The notes under the pieces: generated by a model | What the model was told of the DNA's origin: nothing | The model's input: the letters and a program-made list of their open reading frames with translations, nothing else | The model's database searches: none | Program-made: the position numbers and the translations under genes | DNA from: CAG-103 sp905215475 | GTDB lineage: Bacteria > Bacillota > Clostridia > Oscillospirales > Oscillospiraceae | DNA length: 64,000 nt | Assembly: GCA_905215475.1 (NCBI GenBank) | Contig: CAJMPW010000007.1 | Coordinates: 39,010-103,009 of the forward strand | Reading direction: 5' to 3' | Shown: in pieces, positions 23,958 through 34,932 of the stretch | How the letters are laid out: each line of letters starts with the position of its first letter | Position numbering within the stretch: position 1 is the stretch's first letter

Positions 23958-25092
23958 TGTGGAACAGCTCCTTCAGCGCATCCTCCGCCAGATGCGAACC
24001 GATCACGCACACGCGGCCGGTGACCTGCGCGCTGCCGCGGCGGACATCGGACTCGCCGGGCACATAGTCAAAGTGGATCCAGCCGCCGTCGGTCGCGGGC
24101 ACGATGCCCTTGGCGCGCAGGACGACGCCGTAGCGGTGCTCGTCGATGAGCGCGTCGAGCGCGGTGCGGATCTCGTCATCGGTGTACTTGCGCGGCGTCT
24201 CCGTGCCCCAGCTTGTGAACACCTCGTCGGCATGGTGGTGATGATGGTGGTCGTGATCGTGATCGCAGCAGTGGTCATGGTCGTGGTGGTCATGGTCATG
24301 GTCGCAGCAGTGGTCGTGGTCATGGTCATCGTGGTCATGATGATGCTCATGCGCATGCTCATCGTCATCATCTTCGTCATGGTCATGATGATGGCCGCAG
24401 CAGCAGGCGTGGTCATCCTCGTCATGGTCGTGGTGATGGTGCTCGTGCTCGTCCTCGGCGGCCTCGGCCTGCAGGTGTGCAAGCTCGGCCGAGAGCGTGT
24501 CGCGGCGCTCCATCGTCTGGAGGATCTGCTTGCCGTCGAGCTCTGTCCAGGGCGTGGTCACGATGGTCGCGGTCGGGTTTTTCTCACGCAGCAGCGCAAC
24601 GGCAGCGTCGAGCTTTTCGGGGCGGATGCCCTCGGTGCGCGAGAGGATGATGGCGCTCGCGTTCTCGACCTGGTTGTTGAAGAACTCGCCGAAGTTTTTC
24701 ATATACATCCTGCACTTGTTGGCGTCGACCACGGTCGTGAAGCCGTTGAGCATCAGCTCATCGGACTGCACGCCCTGCACCGCGCGGATGACGTCGCTGA
24801 GCTTGCCGACACCCGAGGGCTCGATGAGGATGCGGTCGGGATGAAACTGCGCAAGCACCTTCTGCAGCGCATCGGCAAAGTCACCCACGAGGCTGCAGCA
24901 GATGCAGCCGGAGTTCATCTCGTTGATCTGCACGCCGGAGTCCTTGAGGAAGCCGCCGTCAATGGCGATCTCACCGAACTCGTTTTCGATCAGCACGATC
25001 TTTTCGCCCGTGTACGCCTCGGCGATCAGCTTTTTGATCAGCGTGGTCTTGCCGGCGCCGAGAAAACCGGAGAAAATATCAATTTTTGTCAT
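23950..25092 (-). CDS. CobW/ZNG1-type zinc metallochaperone GTPase with His-rich loop
   Basis: 380 residues from ATG 25092. Walker A GFLGAGKTTL (9-18), the metal motif GCICC (Cys63, 65, 66), a switch/Walker B region ILIEPSGVG and the C-terminal CobW-C domain (about 290-380) are all present. Residues 214-288 are almost only His, Asp, Glu and Cys, with more than 30 His and three Cys clusters, a large metal-binding loop typical in kind but not in size of YciC-like proteins. Family members use GTP to hand zinc (or cobalt) to client enzymes under metal shortage. It leads a two-gene unit. I could not see a convincing Zur box. Confidence 0.88.
   Translation of the reverse strand: MTKIDIFSGFLGAGKTTLIKKLIAEAYTGEKIVLIENEFGEIAIDGGFLKDSGVQINEMNSGCICCSLVGDFADALQKVLAQFHPDRILIEPSGVGKLSDVIRAVQGVQSDELMLNGFTTVVDANKCRMYMKNFGEFFNNQVENASAIILSRTEGIRPEKLDAAVALLREKNPTATIVTTPWTELDGKQILQTMERRDTLSAELAHLQAEAAEDEHEHHHHDHDEDDHACCCGHHHDHDEDDDDEHAHEHHHDHDDHDHDHCCDHDHDHHDHDHCCDHDHDHHHHHHADEVFTSWGTETPRKYTDDEIRTALDALIDEHRYGVVLRAKGIVPATDGGWIHFDYVPGESDVRRGSAQVTGRVCVIGSHLAEDALKELFHIG
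24225..24451 (-). repeat. In-gene CAT/GAC-rich repeat encoding the His/Asp loop
   Basis: Short degenerate repeats of CAYGAY codons cover the His-rich segment (residues 214-288) of the CobW protein. The reverse strand shows an artificial Val/Met-rich frame here. Confidence 0.7.
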
Positions 25093-25142
25093 AAGAATCG
25101 AACACTTCCTGTCTGGGGTCACACCCCAAAATTTTGTCCATT

Positions 25143-25171
25143 ATTATAGCACATATTTGTGAACGAAACAA
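25143..25171 (-). promoter_or_regulatory. Promoter of the CobW operon
   Basis: Minus-strand TTGTTT (25166-25171), 17 bp, TATAAT (25143-25148). The start would lie near 25136, about 45 nt before the ATG. Confidence 0.7.
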
Positions 25172-25195
25172 GTCCGGCGCGTCGAGGAAACGGTG

Positions 25196-25224
25196 TTGCG
25201 TTTTTTCTGCCGCTGCGGTAAAAT
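25196..25224 (+). promoter_or_regulatory. Promoter of the GH3 gene (possible leaderless start)
   Basis: TTGCGT (25196-25201), 17 bp, TAAAAT (25219-25224). A start seven bases after the -10 box falls on the A of the ATG at 25231. Confidence 0.55.
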
Positions 25225-25230
25225 GACGGC

Positions 25231-26439
25231 ATGAAACGAAATGATTTTTGGACAACTGCAAAACGAAATTGGCGCGCACTCGCCTACCTGCTCGTGCTCA
25301 CAGTGTTGGCGGTCGTGCTCGTGGTCGTATGCGTCCGGCGCGGACAGGATGCCGCGCAGCCCTCGCCCACGCCGCGCACCTCGGCCGAGGTGCGCAAGGA
25401 CGCGGCGCAGGCACTGCTGGACGGCATGACCACGCACGAGAAGATCTGCCAGCTGCTGATCGTGCAGCCTGAGGCACTCACCGGCGGCAGCACCGTCACG
25501 GGTATGACGGACGAGCTCGCTGCCGCGCTGCGGGAATATCCGGTCGGCGGCGTGCTGCTCTCGGCGCAGAACATGACCTCCGGCGAACAGCTTGCGGCGC
25601 TCACCGGAGCGCTTGCGGACGGCTGCAAAACGGCGCCGCTCATCTCGGTCGATGAGGAGGGCGGCCGCGTCGCGCGGCTGATGAACACCGTTGGCACGAC
25701 GAAGCTCGGCAGTATGTACAGCTACCGCGCACAGGGCACGCAGGGCGCGCACGACAACGCGCAGACCATCGCGCGCGACATCGCCGCCTACGGCTTCAAC
25801 ACGGACTTCGCGCCCGTGGCCGATGTCTGGACGAACAAGCGCAGCAGCGCCATCGGCGACCGCGCCTACAGCGACGACTATGACGAGGCGGCCGCGCTTG
25901 TCGCTGCCGCCGTCAAGGGCTTTCACGACGGGGGCGTCATCTGCTGTCTGAAGCATTTCCCCGGTCACGGCAGCACAGCCGCCGACTCACACAACGGCGC
26001 TGCCACGGTCGATAAGACGCTGCCGCGCCTGCGGCAGGAGGATCTCAAGCCGTTTGTCACCGGCATCGCCGCCGGAGCGGACATGGTCATGGTCGGGCAT
26101 CTGACCGTGCCGACGATGGACGATGTGCCCGCTTCCCTGTCGCACAAGATCGTCACGAATCTGCTGCGTCACGACCTCGGCTTTCGCGGCGTGATCGTCA
26201 CGGACGGACTGCAGATGCAGGCGCTCGCGCAGTATTCAGACGGCGAAAAGGCCGTGCTGGCGCTCGCCGCCGGAAACGATATGCTGCTGGAGCTCGATGA
26301 TGTGCCCGGCGCAGTTGCGGCCATCGAAAAGGCGCTCGCCGCCGGGACGCTCTCGCGCGCGGCGCTCGATGAGAGCGTACTGCGCATTTTGCAGCTCAAG
26401 CTCGCGCACGGCGTCGTGGCGATGCCGGAAAACGGCTGA
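25231..26439 (+). CDS. Glycoside hydrolase family 3 (NagZ-like beta-N-acetylhexosaminidase), membrane-anchored
   Basis: 402 residues. A membrane helix at about 16-36 anchors an extracellular GH3 N-terminal domain. Signature residues are SVDEEGGRVARL, DFAPVADVW, KHFPGHGSTAADSH (the His/Asp dyad loop of NagZ enzymes) and VTDGLQMQAL, which contains the nucleophile Asp. It probably removes N-acetylglucosamine from muropeptides or chitin-type glycans. No Shine-Dalgarno precedes the ATG; see the promoter entry. A terminator follows at 26529-26578. Confidence 0.9.
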   Translation: MKRNDFWTTAKRNWRALAYLLVLTVLAVVLVVVCVRRGQDAAQPSPTPRTSAEVRKDAAQALLDGMTTHEKICQLLIVQPEALTGGSTVTGMTDELAAALREYPVGGVLLSAQNMTSGEQLAALTGALADGCKTAPLISVDEEGGRVARLMNTVGTTKLGSMYSYRAQGTQGAHDNAQTIARDIAAYGFNTDFAPVADVWTNKRSSAIGDRAYSDDYDEAAALVAAAVKGFHDGGVICCLKHFPGHGSTAADSHNGAATVDKTLPRLRQEDLKPFVTGIAAGADMVMVGHLTVPTMDDVPASLSHKIVTNLLRHDLGFRGVIVTDGLQMQALAQYSDGEKAVLALAAGNDMLLELDDVPGAVAAIEKALAAGTLSRAALDESVLRILQLKLAHGVVAMPENG

Positions 26440-26528
26440 GCTCTCATGATATTTTAAGAAAGCTGTGCTACAGTCATGCGGACGCGGCGATTGGTTCGCG
26501 TCAGGGATATCCCCTCTTTCTCTCCCCG

Positions 26529-26578
26529 AAAGATTAGAGCAGCTGCCGGAAAAATGGCGGCCGCTCTGATCTTTTTTG
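26529..26578 (+). terminator. Terminator of the GH3 gene
   Basis: Imperfect stem from AGATTAGAGC to GCTCTGATC, with an internal CTGCCG/TGGCGG pairing, followed by TTTTTT. Confidence 0.7.
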
Positions 26579-26607
26579 TTGTCTGGCGGCAAAAAACGTG
26601 GTATGCT
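26579..26607 (+). promoter_or_regulatory. Promoter of the NUDIX-thioesterase pair
   Basis: TTGTCT (26579-26584), 17 bp, TATGCT (26602-26607), directly after the GH3 terminator. Confidence 0.5.
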
Positions 26608-26636
26608 GAATTATTATTGACAAAGAGGCGAAGAGC

Positions 26637-27212
26637 ATGCAATTCGTTGACATTGAAAAAAAGGACGGCGGCGCATACCTGCACCGCTACGACCTGCATT
26701 ACATTGACCGCACCGGCTGCCCGCGCACCTATGAGATGGTCAGCCGTGACCGGAACATCGACTCGCTCGAGCATCTGCAGCAGCACCGCACGGACGCGGT
26801 CGTCATGGTGCTCACGGACGCGAAGCGCGAGCACATGGCGCTCATCCACGAGTTTCGCATGGAGCTCGGGCAGCGCATCTACGGGCTGCCCGGCGGGCTC
26901 ATCGAGCCGGGCGAGACCCCCGAGGAGACCGCGCGCCGCGAACTGGGCGAGGAGACGGGGCTGCGGCTGGTCGCTATCACGCACGTACTGCCGCCGGCGG
27001 CGTGCACGGTCGGCATCGGCGACGAGCGCACGGTGTGTCTGTTCGGCATCGCCGAGGGGACGTTCCGCCCGAGCAGCGACCCCATGGAGGAGATCGAATC
27101 CGGCTGGTACACGCGCGCGCAGGTGCGCGCCCTGCATGAGACGGACCTGTTCGGCTCGTGGGCGCTGGCCTACAGCTGGATGTTTGCAAACGGCTGTCTG
27201 CCGGAGACCTGA
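26637..27212 (+). CDS. NUDIX hydrolase (ADP-ribose pyrophosphatase-like)
   Basis: 191 residues. The Nudix box GLIEPGETPEETARRELGEE fits GX5EX7REUXEEXGU exactly, and the surrounding LPGG and IHEFRMELG motifs match the ADP-ribose pyrophosphatase (NudF) branch. Such enzymes cleave nucleotide-sugar diphosphates to a nucleoside monophosphate and a sugar phosphate. The thioesterase gene follows after 12 nt, so the two are co-transcribed. The macrodomain at 32003-32524 would act on related ADP-ribose compounds but lies in another operon. Confidence 0.88.
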   Translation: MQFVDIEKKDGGAYLHRYDLHYIDRTGCPRTYEMVSRDRNIDSLEHLQQHRTDAVVMVLTDAKREHMALIHEFRMELGQRIYGLPGGLIEPGETPEETARRELGEETGLRLVAITHVLPPAACTVGIGDERTVCLFGIAEGTFRPSSDPMEEIESGWYTRAQVRALHETDLFGSWALAYSWMFANGCLPET

Positions 27213-27224
27213 CGGAGGCGCACC

Positions 27225-27941
27225 ATGTTTTACACCGAGACCTACTGCCCCGGCGTCGCCGATTTTGACCGCGACGGCAAGCTCGCCTACGAGGCGATCC
27301 TGCGCATTCTGGAAAACACCGCGAGCCGCCACTCGGACTCCTCCGGCGACGATGTGATCGACGGCAGCCGCCGCGGCATCACATGGGTGCTGACCGACTG
27401 GCGCGTCGAGATCGTGCACCGGCCGCAGAGCAAAGCGCCCCTGCAGGTCACGACGTGGGTGCGCGACAATGTGCCCGTCGGGCGCATTTTCCGCGACTAC
27501 ACGATCACGGACGCGAGCGGCACGGAATGCATCCGCGCCGAATCGCGGCTGATCCTGTTTGACCTGCGCGCGGAAAAGATCGTGCGCATCGACCGTGAGC
27601 GCTTCGCGTCCTACCGGCCGGAGGCGCGCGGCGTCTTCCCTGACACCGCACCGCGGCTGCGCGCACCCGATGTCTTTGACACGCAGACGGTGCTGCCGCT
27701 GCGCCGCTGCGACATTGACTTCAACGGGCACGTGCACAACACAAAATACCTCGAGCTTGCGCTCGAGGCGCTGCCGGAAACCGTGCGCTGCGATGCATTT
27801 CGCGGCTTTCGCATCGTCTATCCGAAGGCGGTCAAGGACACAAAGACCGTCACGCTCAAGTATACCGCCGCGGACGGCGGCGCGTTTGTGTGTCTGTACA
27901 GTGCGGACACGCTGTGCACGATCGTCCGTTTTGAGATCTGA
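27225..27941 (+). CDS. Acyl-ACP thioesterase
   Basis: 238 residues forming two hot-dog folds (PF01643). The first contains the long helix of FatA-type enzymes after GKLAYEAILRILENTASRHS. The second has RCDIDFNGHVHNTKYLELAL with the conserved Asp, Asn and His catalytic set. It releases free fatty acids from acyl-ACP in the cytoplasm. The first residues match the family start. It is preceded by GACGGAGG and followed by a hairpin at 27947-27976. Confidence 0.88.
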   Translation: MFYTETYCPGVADFDRDGKLAYEAILRILENTASRHSDSSGDDVIDGSRRGITWVLTDWRVEIVHRPQSKAPLQVTTWVRDNVPVGRIFRDYTITDASGTECIRAESRLILFDLRAEKIVRIDRERFASYRPEARGVFPDTAPRLRAPDVFDTQTVLPLRRCDIDFNGHVHNTKYLELALEALPETVRCDAFRGFRIVYPKAVKDTKTVTLKYTAADGGAFVCLYSADTLCTIVRFEI

Positions 27942-27946
27942 ACAGA

Positions 27947-27985
27947 AATTCCCCGGAGCTGATCGCTCCGGGGATTCGTTTTATT
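27947..27985 (+). terminator. Terminator of the NUDIX-thioesterase unit
   Basis: Stem AATTCCCCGGAGC / GCTCCGGGGATT with a five-base loop, followed by CGTTTTATTTT. It sits between convergent genes, and its T tract overlaps the stop codon of the transpeptidase gene. Confidence 0.75.
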
Positions 27986-29909
27986 TTCTCCACGGGTTTG
28001 CCGGGTCGGGATCGGTCGGATCCCAGCCGCGGTTCGGGCTCGTGATGTCCAGCCACGGGGCCGACGGCTTCGGCACGGGCAGGGACGAGGCATTGTAGAT
28101 CTTCACCGTCGTGCCGATCGGGCAGTTGTCATAGATCCACTTTGCATCCGCCACCGTCAGGCGCACACAGCCGTGCGAGCAGACCGTGCCAAGCTGGTTA
28201 TACAGCCGGTAGGACAGGTCATTCTTGTTCGGGCTGTTATACGGCGAGGAGTGGAAGAGATAGTTGCCGACGATCTGCGTGCAGTACTGTCCCCAGCAGC
28301 CCTGCAGCGGATGCCAGGCCGCCTTGAACGGCGTGCGGAACGTGCCGATCGGCGTGGTCTGACCGGGGCCGCAGACGAAGGCGTGATGGAGGATGGAGTA
28401 GTCTCCGCTCTTATCCAAACCGTACACCAGCACCGTGCACTGGTTGCGCACGACATGGAGCTGATACGGGTACTGCGCGCTCTGAAGGCTCTGATACTCC
28501 GCATCCGTGTAGTTGTTGACCGGGACGACAAACGTCGTGCGCACCGCATCCGTGCCGCACAGGAGCAGGATCTCCACCGTGTGCTGCTTGGGCATATTGC
28601 GCTTCCAGACCGGCTCGGCAATGCGGAAGCCCGGTGTGATCGTGCTGCCGTTGAGCGTATAGCTGCGCGTGGGCTGCTGCACGCCGTCCAGATACCAGAC
28701 GACCGTCGCCTTGCCGGAGGCGGCTTTGTACTCTGCGGGGAAATTGAAATAGGTCACATACAGATCGACCGCGCGGCGCTCCGGCGAGAGTGCGGGCACG
28801 GGATCGGTCGTGAGCGTGGAGACGCCCTGAAGCATGACGTCATACTCCGGGCTGGTCTGATCGGCCGCAAGCGTGACCGTGCAGCCGCGCATACGCACGC
28901 GCGCAAGAGCGGTATGACCGCCGCCTGTGACCGTCGTGCCCTCGGCCGCGACGACGAGCGAATCCACCTCGCCGCCGACGGTGACCGTGCCGTTGGGATC
29001 GGTGCGCACGACGAGCGTGCCGGCGACGTTCAGATCACCGAGGTCGCGCCCGGCGCTGCCGCCGAGATAGAGCGTGCCGGAAAAGGCGTCCGCCGTCAGA
29101 GGCTCTGTGCCGGTATAGATCACGCGGCCGGAGGCCGGCAGTGCATCGGCGTCGCTGCAAAACTGCAGGTCCAGCTTATAGAGCATCTGCGCAAGCTCGG
29201 CGCGGGTAACGGCGGCGGACGGATTCAGACGGCCGTAGTTATCACCGCTGACAAGCCCCGCCTTGACCAGACCGGCCACGGAGGAGACTGCCCACGCGCT
29301 GACGGAGGCGGCATCGGGGAACGACTGGATATCGGCAGCCGTACCGCCGGGAAGCGCAAAGGCGCTCGCAAGGACTGTCATGACCTCCTGACGCGTGATG
29401 CTGCGATTCGGTCCCATCGTACCGTCACCGCAGCCGCAGAAGATCTGCATCTGCACGGCGGTGCTCATGCGCGAATAATACCACGTGCCGCTGCGCACAT
29501 CGGAATAAAAGGTGATGTCCTTCCCCTGCGAGCAGCCGAAGATATGCACGAGCATGGCGGACACCTCGGCGCGCGTGGCGTTGGCGCCCGGCATCAGATC
29601 GCCCTTTTCATTGCCGACCATGATGCCGTTTGCATAGGCAAACTCCATCGCCGCCTGATACCACGGTCCGGTGGGCGTGGGCTCAGGGCTCGGCTCGGGG
29701 CTCGGCTCGGGGCTCGGCTCGGGGCTCGGCTCGGGACTCGGTTCGGGACTCGGTTCGGGACTCGGCTCGACCGGGGTCGTCGGGACGGCGGGCTCTGTCG
29801 TAGGTGTCGGGGATTGCACGGCGTTGGGCTCTGCGGCGATGACCGGCGCGGCGGCCAGCGTCAGCACGCAGACGAGCACAAGCAGCAGGGACAAAAAGCG
29901 TTTGCGCAT
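27981..29909 (-). CDS. SLH-domain L,D-transpeptidase (YkuD family)
   Basis: 642 residues from ATG 29909, which has GGAGGAG just upstream; an ATG 15 bases earlier overlaps that site. A signal peptide (1-26) is followed by a PSPE tetrapeptide array (about 45-80), three SLH repeats (about 82-255) that bind the secondary cell-wall polymer, a beta-rich region and a C-terminal YkuD domain. The catalytic motif is HSSPYN...SHGCVRLTVADA, with the nucleophile Cys in SHGCVRL. The enzyme should form 3-3 peptidoglycan cross-links or attach proteins to the wall. Confidence 0.9.
   Translation of the reverse strand: MRKRFLSLLLVLVCVLTLAAAPVIAAEPNAVQSPTPTTEPAVPTTPVEPSPEPSPEPSPEPSPEPSPEPSPEPSPEPTPTGPWYQAAMEFAYANGIMVGNEKGDLMPGANATRAEVSAMLVHIFGCSQGKDITFYSDVRSGTWYYSRMSTAVQMQIFCGCGDGTMGPNRSITRQEVMTVLASAFALPGGTAADIQSFPDAASVSAWAVSSVAGLVKAGLVSGDNYGRLNPSAAVTRAELAQMLYKLDLQFCSDADALPASGRVIYTGTEPLTADAFSGTLYLGGSAGRDLGDLNVAGTLVVRTDPNGTVTVGGEVDSLVVAAEGTTVTGGGHTALARVRMRGCTVTLAADQTSPEYDVMLQGVSTLTTDPVPALSPERRAVDLYVTYFNFPAEYKAASGKATVVWYLDGVQQPTRSYTLNGSTITPGFRIAEPVWKRNMPKQHTVEILLLCGTDAVRTTFVVPVNNYTDAEYQSLQSAQYPYQLHVVRNQCTVLVYGLDKSGDYSILHHAFVCGPGQTTPIGTFRTPFKAAWHPLQGCWGQYCTQIVGNYLFHSSPYNSPNKNDLSYRLYNQLGTVCSHGCVRLTVADAKWIYDNCPIGTTVKIYNASSLPVPKPSAPWLDITSPNRGWDPTDPDPANPWRK
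29686..29771 (-). repeat. In-gene 12-bp tandem repeat (PSPE-coding)
   Basis: About seven GGCTCGGGGCTC-type units encode the Pro-Ser-Pro-Glu spacer of the SLH-transpeptidase. Confidence 0.85.
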
Positions 29910-29951
29910 GGTTTTCTCCTCCATTGTTTTCTGTGGGGTATGACTGCTTTC

Positions 29952-29979
29952 ATTATAACGGAAGGTCGTGATTTTTCAA
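29952..29979 (-). promoter_or_regulatory. Promoter of the SLH-transpeptidase gene
   Basis: Minus-strand TTGAAA (29974-29979), 16 bp, TATAAT (29952-29957). Confidence 0.7.
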
Positions 29980-30029
29980 CGGTTTTCGCAGAGATTTCAA
30001 ATTATTTAAGTCTTTTGCCAGACCGGTGC

Positions 30030-30061
30030 AAAAAAGCAGCGCAGCCGCGAAGAGCTGCGCT
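30030..30061 (-). terminator. Terminator of the 40996-30110 operon
   Basis: On the minus strand AGCGCAGC (30054-30061) pairs with GCTGCGCT (30038-30045), followed by GCTTTTTTGC. It lies about 50 nt after the DUF523 stop codon. Confidence 0.8.
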
Positions 30062-30109
30062 TGAGCGTGTCAAAAAAGAATTCTGTTTTCGGGCTTTGGG
30101 TTTACATAA

Positions 30110-30550
30110 TTAGTCGTTCAGGAGCGCTGCAATGTCGTTCTCTCCGTAGATGCGGATGCCGTGCGCACCGAGGAGCTCCGCAGTGACGCCGTCGCCGGCG
30201 ACGCGCGTGCCGGTGAACGTGCCGTCATAGATCTCCCCATGACCGCACGAGGGGCTGCGCTGCTTGAGCAGGGCGGCCGTGCAGCCGAAGCGCTGCGCAA
30301 GGGCGAGCGCCTGCTGCGCGCCGCGCGCATAGGCAGCCGTGACATCCCGGCCGGAATGCATGACGACGCGGCTGCCCTGCCGCTCGGACGCGTCGCGCGG
30401 CGTCGGCAGGCCGCCAAGCTGCTCCGGGCAGACAGGCACGAGCGTGTGCCGCGCCATCAACGCGCGCAAAACGTCCTCAGAAAGTCCCTTGGACGCGCCG
30501 TCATACCGGCAGGCGACGCCGAGCAGACACGCACTGATGAGCAGCTTCAT
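30110..30550 (-). CDS. DUF523 family protein
   Basis: 146 residues, the usual length. Hallmarks are the start LLISACLLGVACRYDG, PVCPEQLGGLPTPR and LLKQRSPSCGHGEIYDG, with conserved cysteines (C8, C14, C41, C102) that may bind a metal or Fe-S cluster. The function of the family is unknown. The start overlaps the rhomboid stop (ATGA), so it is the last gene of the long minus-strand operon. Confidence 0.9.
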   Translation of the reverse strand: MKLLISACLLGVACRYDGASKGLSEDVLRALMARHTLVPVCPEQLGGLPTPRDASERQGSRVVMHSGRDVTAAYARGAQQALALAQRFGCTAALLKQRSPSCGHGEIYDGTFTGTRVAGDGVTAELLGAHGIRIYGENDIAALLND

Positions 30551-31131
30551 CGTCCACCACGCTTTCCGCGGCTCCACGTGAAGCCGAAGATCATGCCGAG
30601 CACGCCGCCGGCGATGTGCGTGAGCTGCGCGAGACCGGCAGAACCGGTGACGGCCTGAAAGATCTCGCCGCCGAGGTAGAGGATGAGCACGAGGATGAGC
30701 GTGAGCGGGATCGTGCCGGTGCGCATCCCGGCAAAGGACGCGAGCACGATGAGCATGAACACGACACCGGACGCGCCCATGAGCGCGCTGTTCGGAAAGA
30801 AGAACCAGAGCACCAGCCCCGTCACGAGCGCCGTGAGCGTGATGGCAAGCAGGATGCGCTTGCCGCCGAAGCGCTCCTCCGCCATCGGTCCGACGACGAG
30901 CAGCATGACGATGTTGCTGCAATAGGCGGCGAAGTCCGGATGACCGAGCACGTGCAGGAAAAAGCGCGGATACGTCAGCCAGTTTGCCAGCGACGAGCGG
31001 TAGACGCAAAAGAGGTTTTGCGTCGTCCAGCCGTCGGTGAGCTTGCCGAGACCGAGCGCGAGCAGGCTCAGCAGTGCAAACGTGAGGATGACGGGCGAAT
31101 TATACAGGATCGTGATGGAACGTTTCTTCAT
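30547..31131 (-). CDS. Rhomboid family intramembrane serine protease
   Basis: 194 residues with six hydrophobic helices. The catalytic dyad is visible: Ser121 in GASGVVF and His172 in LTHIAGGVLG. The loop-1 region is FLHVLGHPDFAAYCSN. Rhomboids cut transmembrane proteins inside the bilayer; the substrate is unknown. It overlaps the RluA-type gene by 4 bp upstream and the DUF523 gene by 4 bp downstream. Confidence 0.88.
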   Translation of the reverse strand: MKKRSITILYNSPVILTFALLSLLALGLGKLTDGWTTQNLFCVYRSSLANWLTYPRFFLHVLGHPDFAAYCSNIVMLLVVGPMAEERFGGKRILLAITLTALVTGLVLWFFFPNSALMGASGVVFMLIVLASFAGMRTGTIPLTLILVLILYLGGEIFQAVTGSAGLAQLTHIAGGVLGMIFGFTWSRGKRGGR

Positions 31132-32015
31132 AAGTACCTCTCAAAACCAAACGCGCGCAGATCGTCCGGGATCGGCGCGATAATATGCAGGCTCTGCCCG
31201 GTGACGGGCTGCGTAAAGTCGGCCGCGGCAGAGTGCAGCGCAGGGCGCGTGAGCAGGGCGGCATCGCCGCCGTAGAGCGCATCACCAAGCAGCGGATGGC
31301 CGAGGGCGGCAAAGTGCACGCGGATCTGATGTGTGCGCCCGGTGCGCGGCGCGACGCGCAGGAGCGTATACCCGTCCCGCTCGGCAAGCACGGTGTAGTC
31401 CGTGACGGACGGCTGCCCCGCGGGCGCGATGATGCGCCGGGTCGAACCGTCGTCCGCGCGGGCGATGGGCAGGTCGATCGTGCCGCTCGGCGGCAGCCCT
31501 GTGCCGCAGGCGACGGCGAGATAGGTGCGCCGGAAATCGCCGCTGTGCAGCACGCGGCGCAGCCGGTCGTGCACATAGCCGCTGCGGGCGACGAGCATGA
31601 CGCCCGACGTGCCGCGGTCGAGCCGGTTGACGGGGTGAAACACAGCGTCCGGTCCGAGATAGGCGGCCAGGGCATTGGCGACCGTGGGCTCACCGCGGTC
31701 ATATCCGCCGTGCACGGCCATGCCCGCGGGCTTATTGAGCGCGAGCAGGTCGGCATCTTCATACAAAATGTCCAGCGGCACGGCCACGGGCGTGAACTTG
31801 CCGCCGGAGCGCTTATCATCGATGCGCACGGTGAGGATGTCGCCCGCGGCGACGCGGTCAACGGTGCGGGCGTGCGCGCCGTTTCGGCAGATGCCGTCCG
31901 GCACGGTCTTGACGCGGGCGATCGCACCGTCGGCCATATGCAGCTCACGCCGGAGCAGACTCTTGACCGTGCGGCCTGCCTGCTCCGGCGTGACGGTGAG
32001 CGTCAGCCGGCGCAT
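31128..32015 (-). CDS. RluA-family pseudouridine synthase
   Basis: 295 residues. An N-terminal S4-like segment (1-70) precedes the RluA catalytic domain: LNKPAGMAVHGG, PVNRLDRGTSGVML (catalytic Asp133) and RTGRTHQIRVHFAALGHPLLGD. It isomerises uridines to pseudouridine in rRNA or tRNA (RluD/YtzG-like). The start lies 13 bp inside the macrodomain gene. Confidence 0.92.
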   Translation of the reverse strand: MRRLTLTVTPEQAGRTVKSLLRRELHMADGAIARVKTVPDGICRNGAHARTVDRVAAGDILTVRIDDKRSGGKFTPVAVPLDILYEDADLLALNKPAGMAVHGGYDRGEPTVANALAAYLGPDAVFHPVNRLDRGTSGVMLVARSGYVHDRLRRVLHSGDFRRTYLAVACGTGLPPSGTIDLPIARADDGSTRRIIAPAGQPSVTDYTVLAERDGYTLLRVAPRTGRTHQIRVHFAALGHPLLGDALYGGDAALLTRPALHSAAADFTQPVTGQSLHIIAPIPDDLRAFGFERYL

Positions 32016-32520
32016 TCCTGCGCGGCCAGCGCGGCGGCGTATGCGGCGTAGGTGCGGCTGTCAAAGCAGACCATGCGCACGCGCGTCATTTCGGGATGGT
32101 CGGCAAGATAGCGCGTGATCTCGCGCACGGCGATCTGTGCCGCCTGATCGAGTGGGAAGCGGTAGACGCCCGTGCTGATGGACGGGAAATCGACCGTATG
32201 ACAGTCGTTTTCGCTCGCAAGGCGCAGGCTGTTGCGGTAGCAATTGGCCAGAAGCTCCGGCTCGCCGTGCTGCCCATCGCGCCAGCGCGGACCGGGCGTG
32301 TGGATGACGTGGCGCGCCGACAGGCGATAGCCGCGGGTGATCTTCGCCTCGCCGGTACGGCAGCCGTTGAGGCCGCGGCACTCGTTGAGCAGCCCCGTCC
32401 CGGCGGCCATGTGGATGGCGCCGTCTACCCCGCCGCCGCCGAGCAGTGAGCAGTTGGCGGCGTTGACGATGGCGTCGACATCAGATTTCGTGATGTCGCC
32501 CTGAATGATCTCGAAACGGT

Positions 32521-32524
<4 letters not shown>
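32003..32524 (-). CDS. Macrodomain protein (O-acetyl-ADP-ribose deacetylase, YmdB-like)
   Basis: 173 residues with the macrodomain signature: GDITKSDVDAIVNAANCSLL, GGGGVDGAIHMAAG, CRTGEAKITRGYRL and FPSISTGVYRFP. The Asp and the GGGG loop bind ADP-ribose. Members remove O-acetyl or ADP-ribosyl groups. AAGGAGG precedes the ATG, which overlaps the Clp ATPase stop by 4 bp. Confidence 0.93.
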
Positions 32525-34893
<2,369 letters not shown>

Positions 34894-34932
34894 AGACTGG
34901 TTCTCCTGTTCGATAGATTCCGTGCGCGCAGG

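Noticed and set aside
23959..25149. Plus-strand frame with a Val/Met-rich low-complexity stretch opposite the CobW gene
   Set aside because: It is the reverse complement of CAY/GAY codons of the His-rich loop, not a membrane protein.
30100..30109. Chromosomal attachment site for the prophage, because the reverse TTATGTAAAC with flanks matches 13 bases at 55064-55076
   Set aside because: It is 25 kb from the prophage, on the opposite strand, and the shared core is too short. Kept only as a motif copy.
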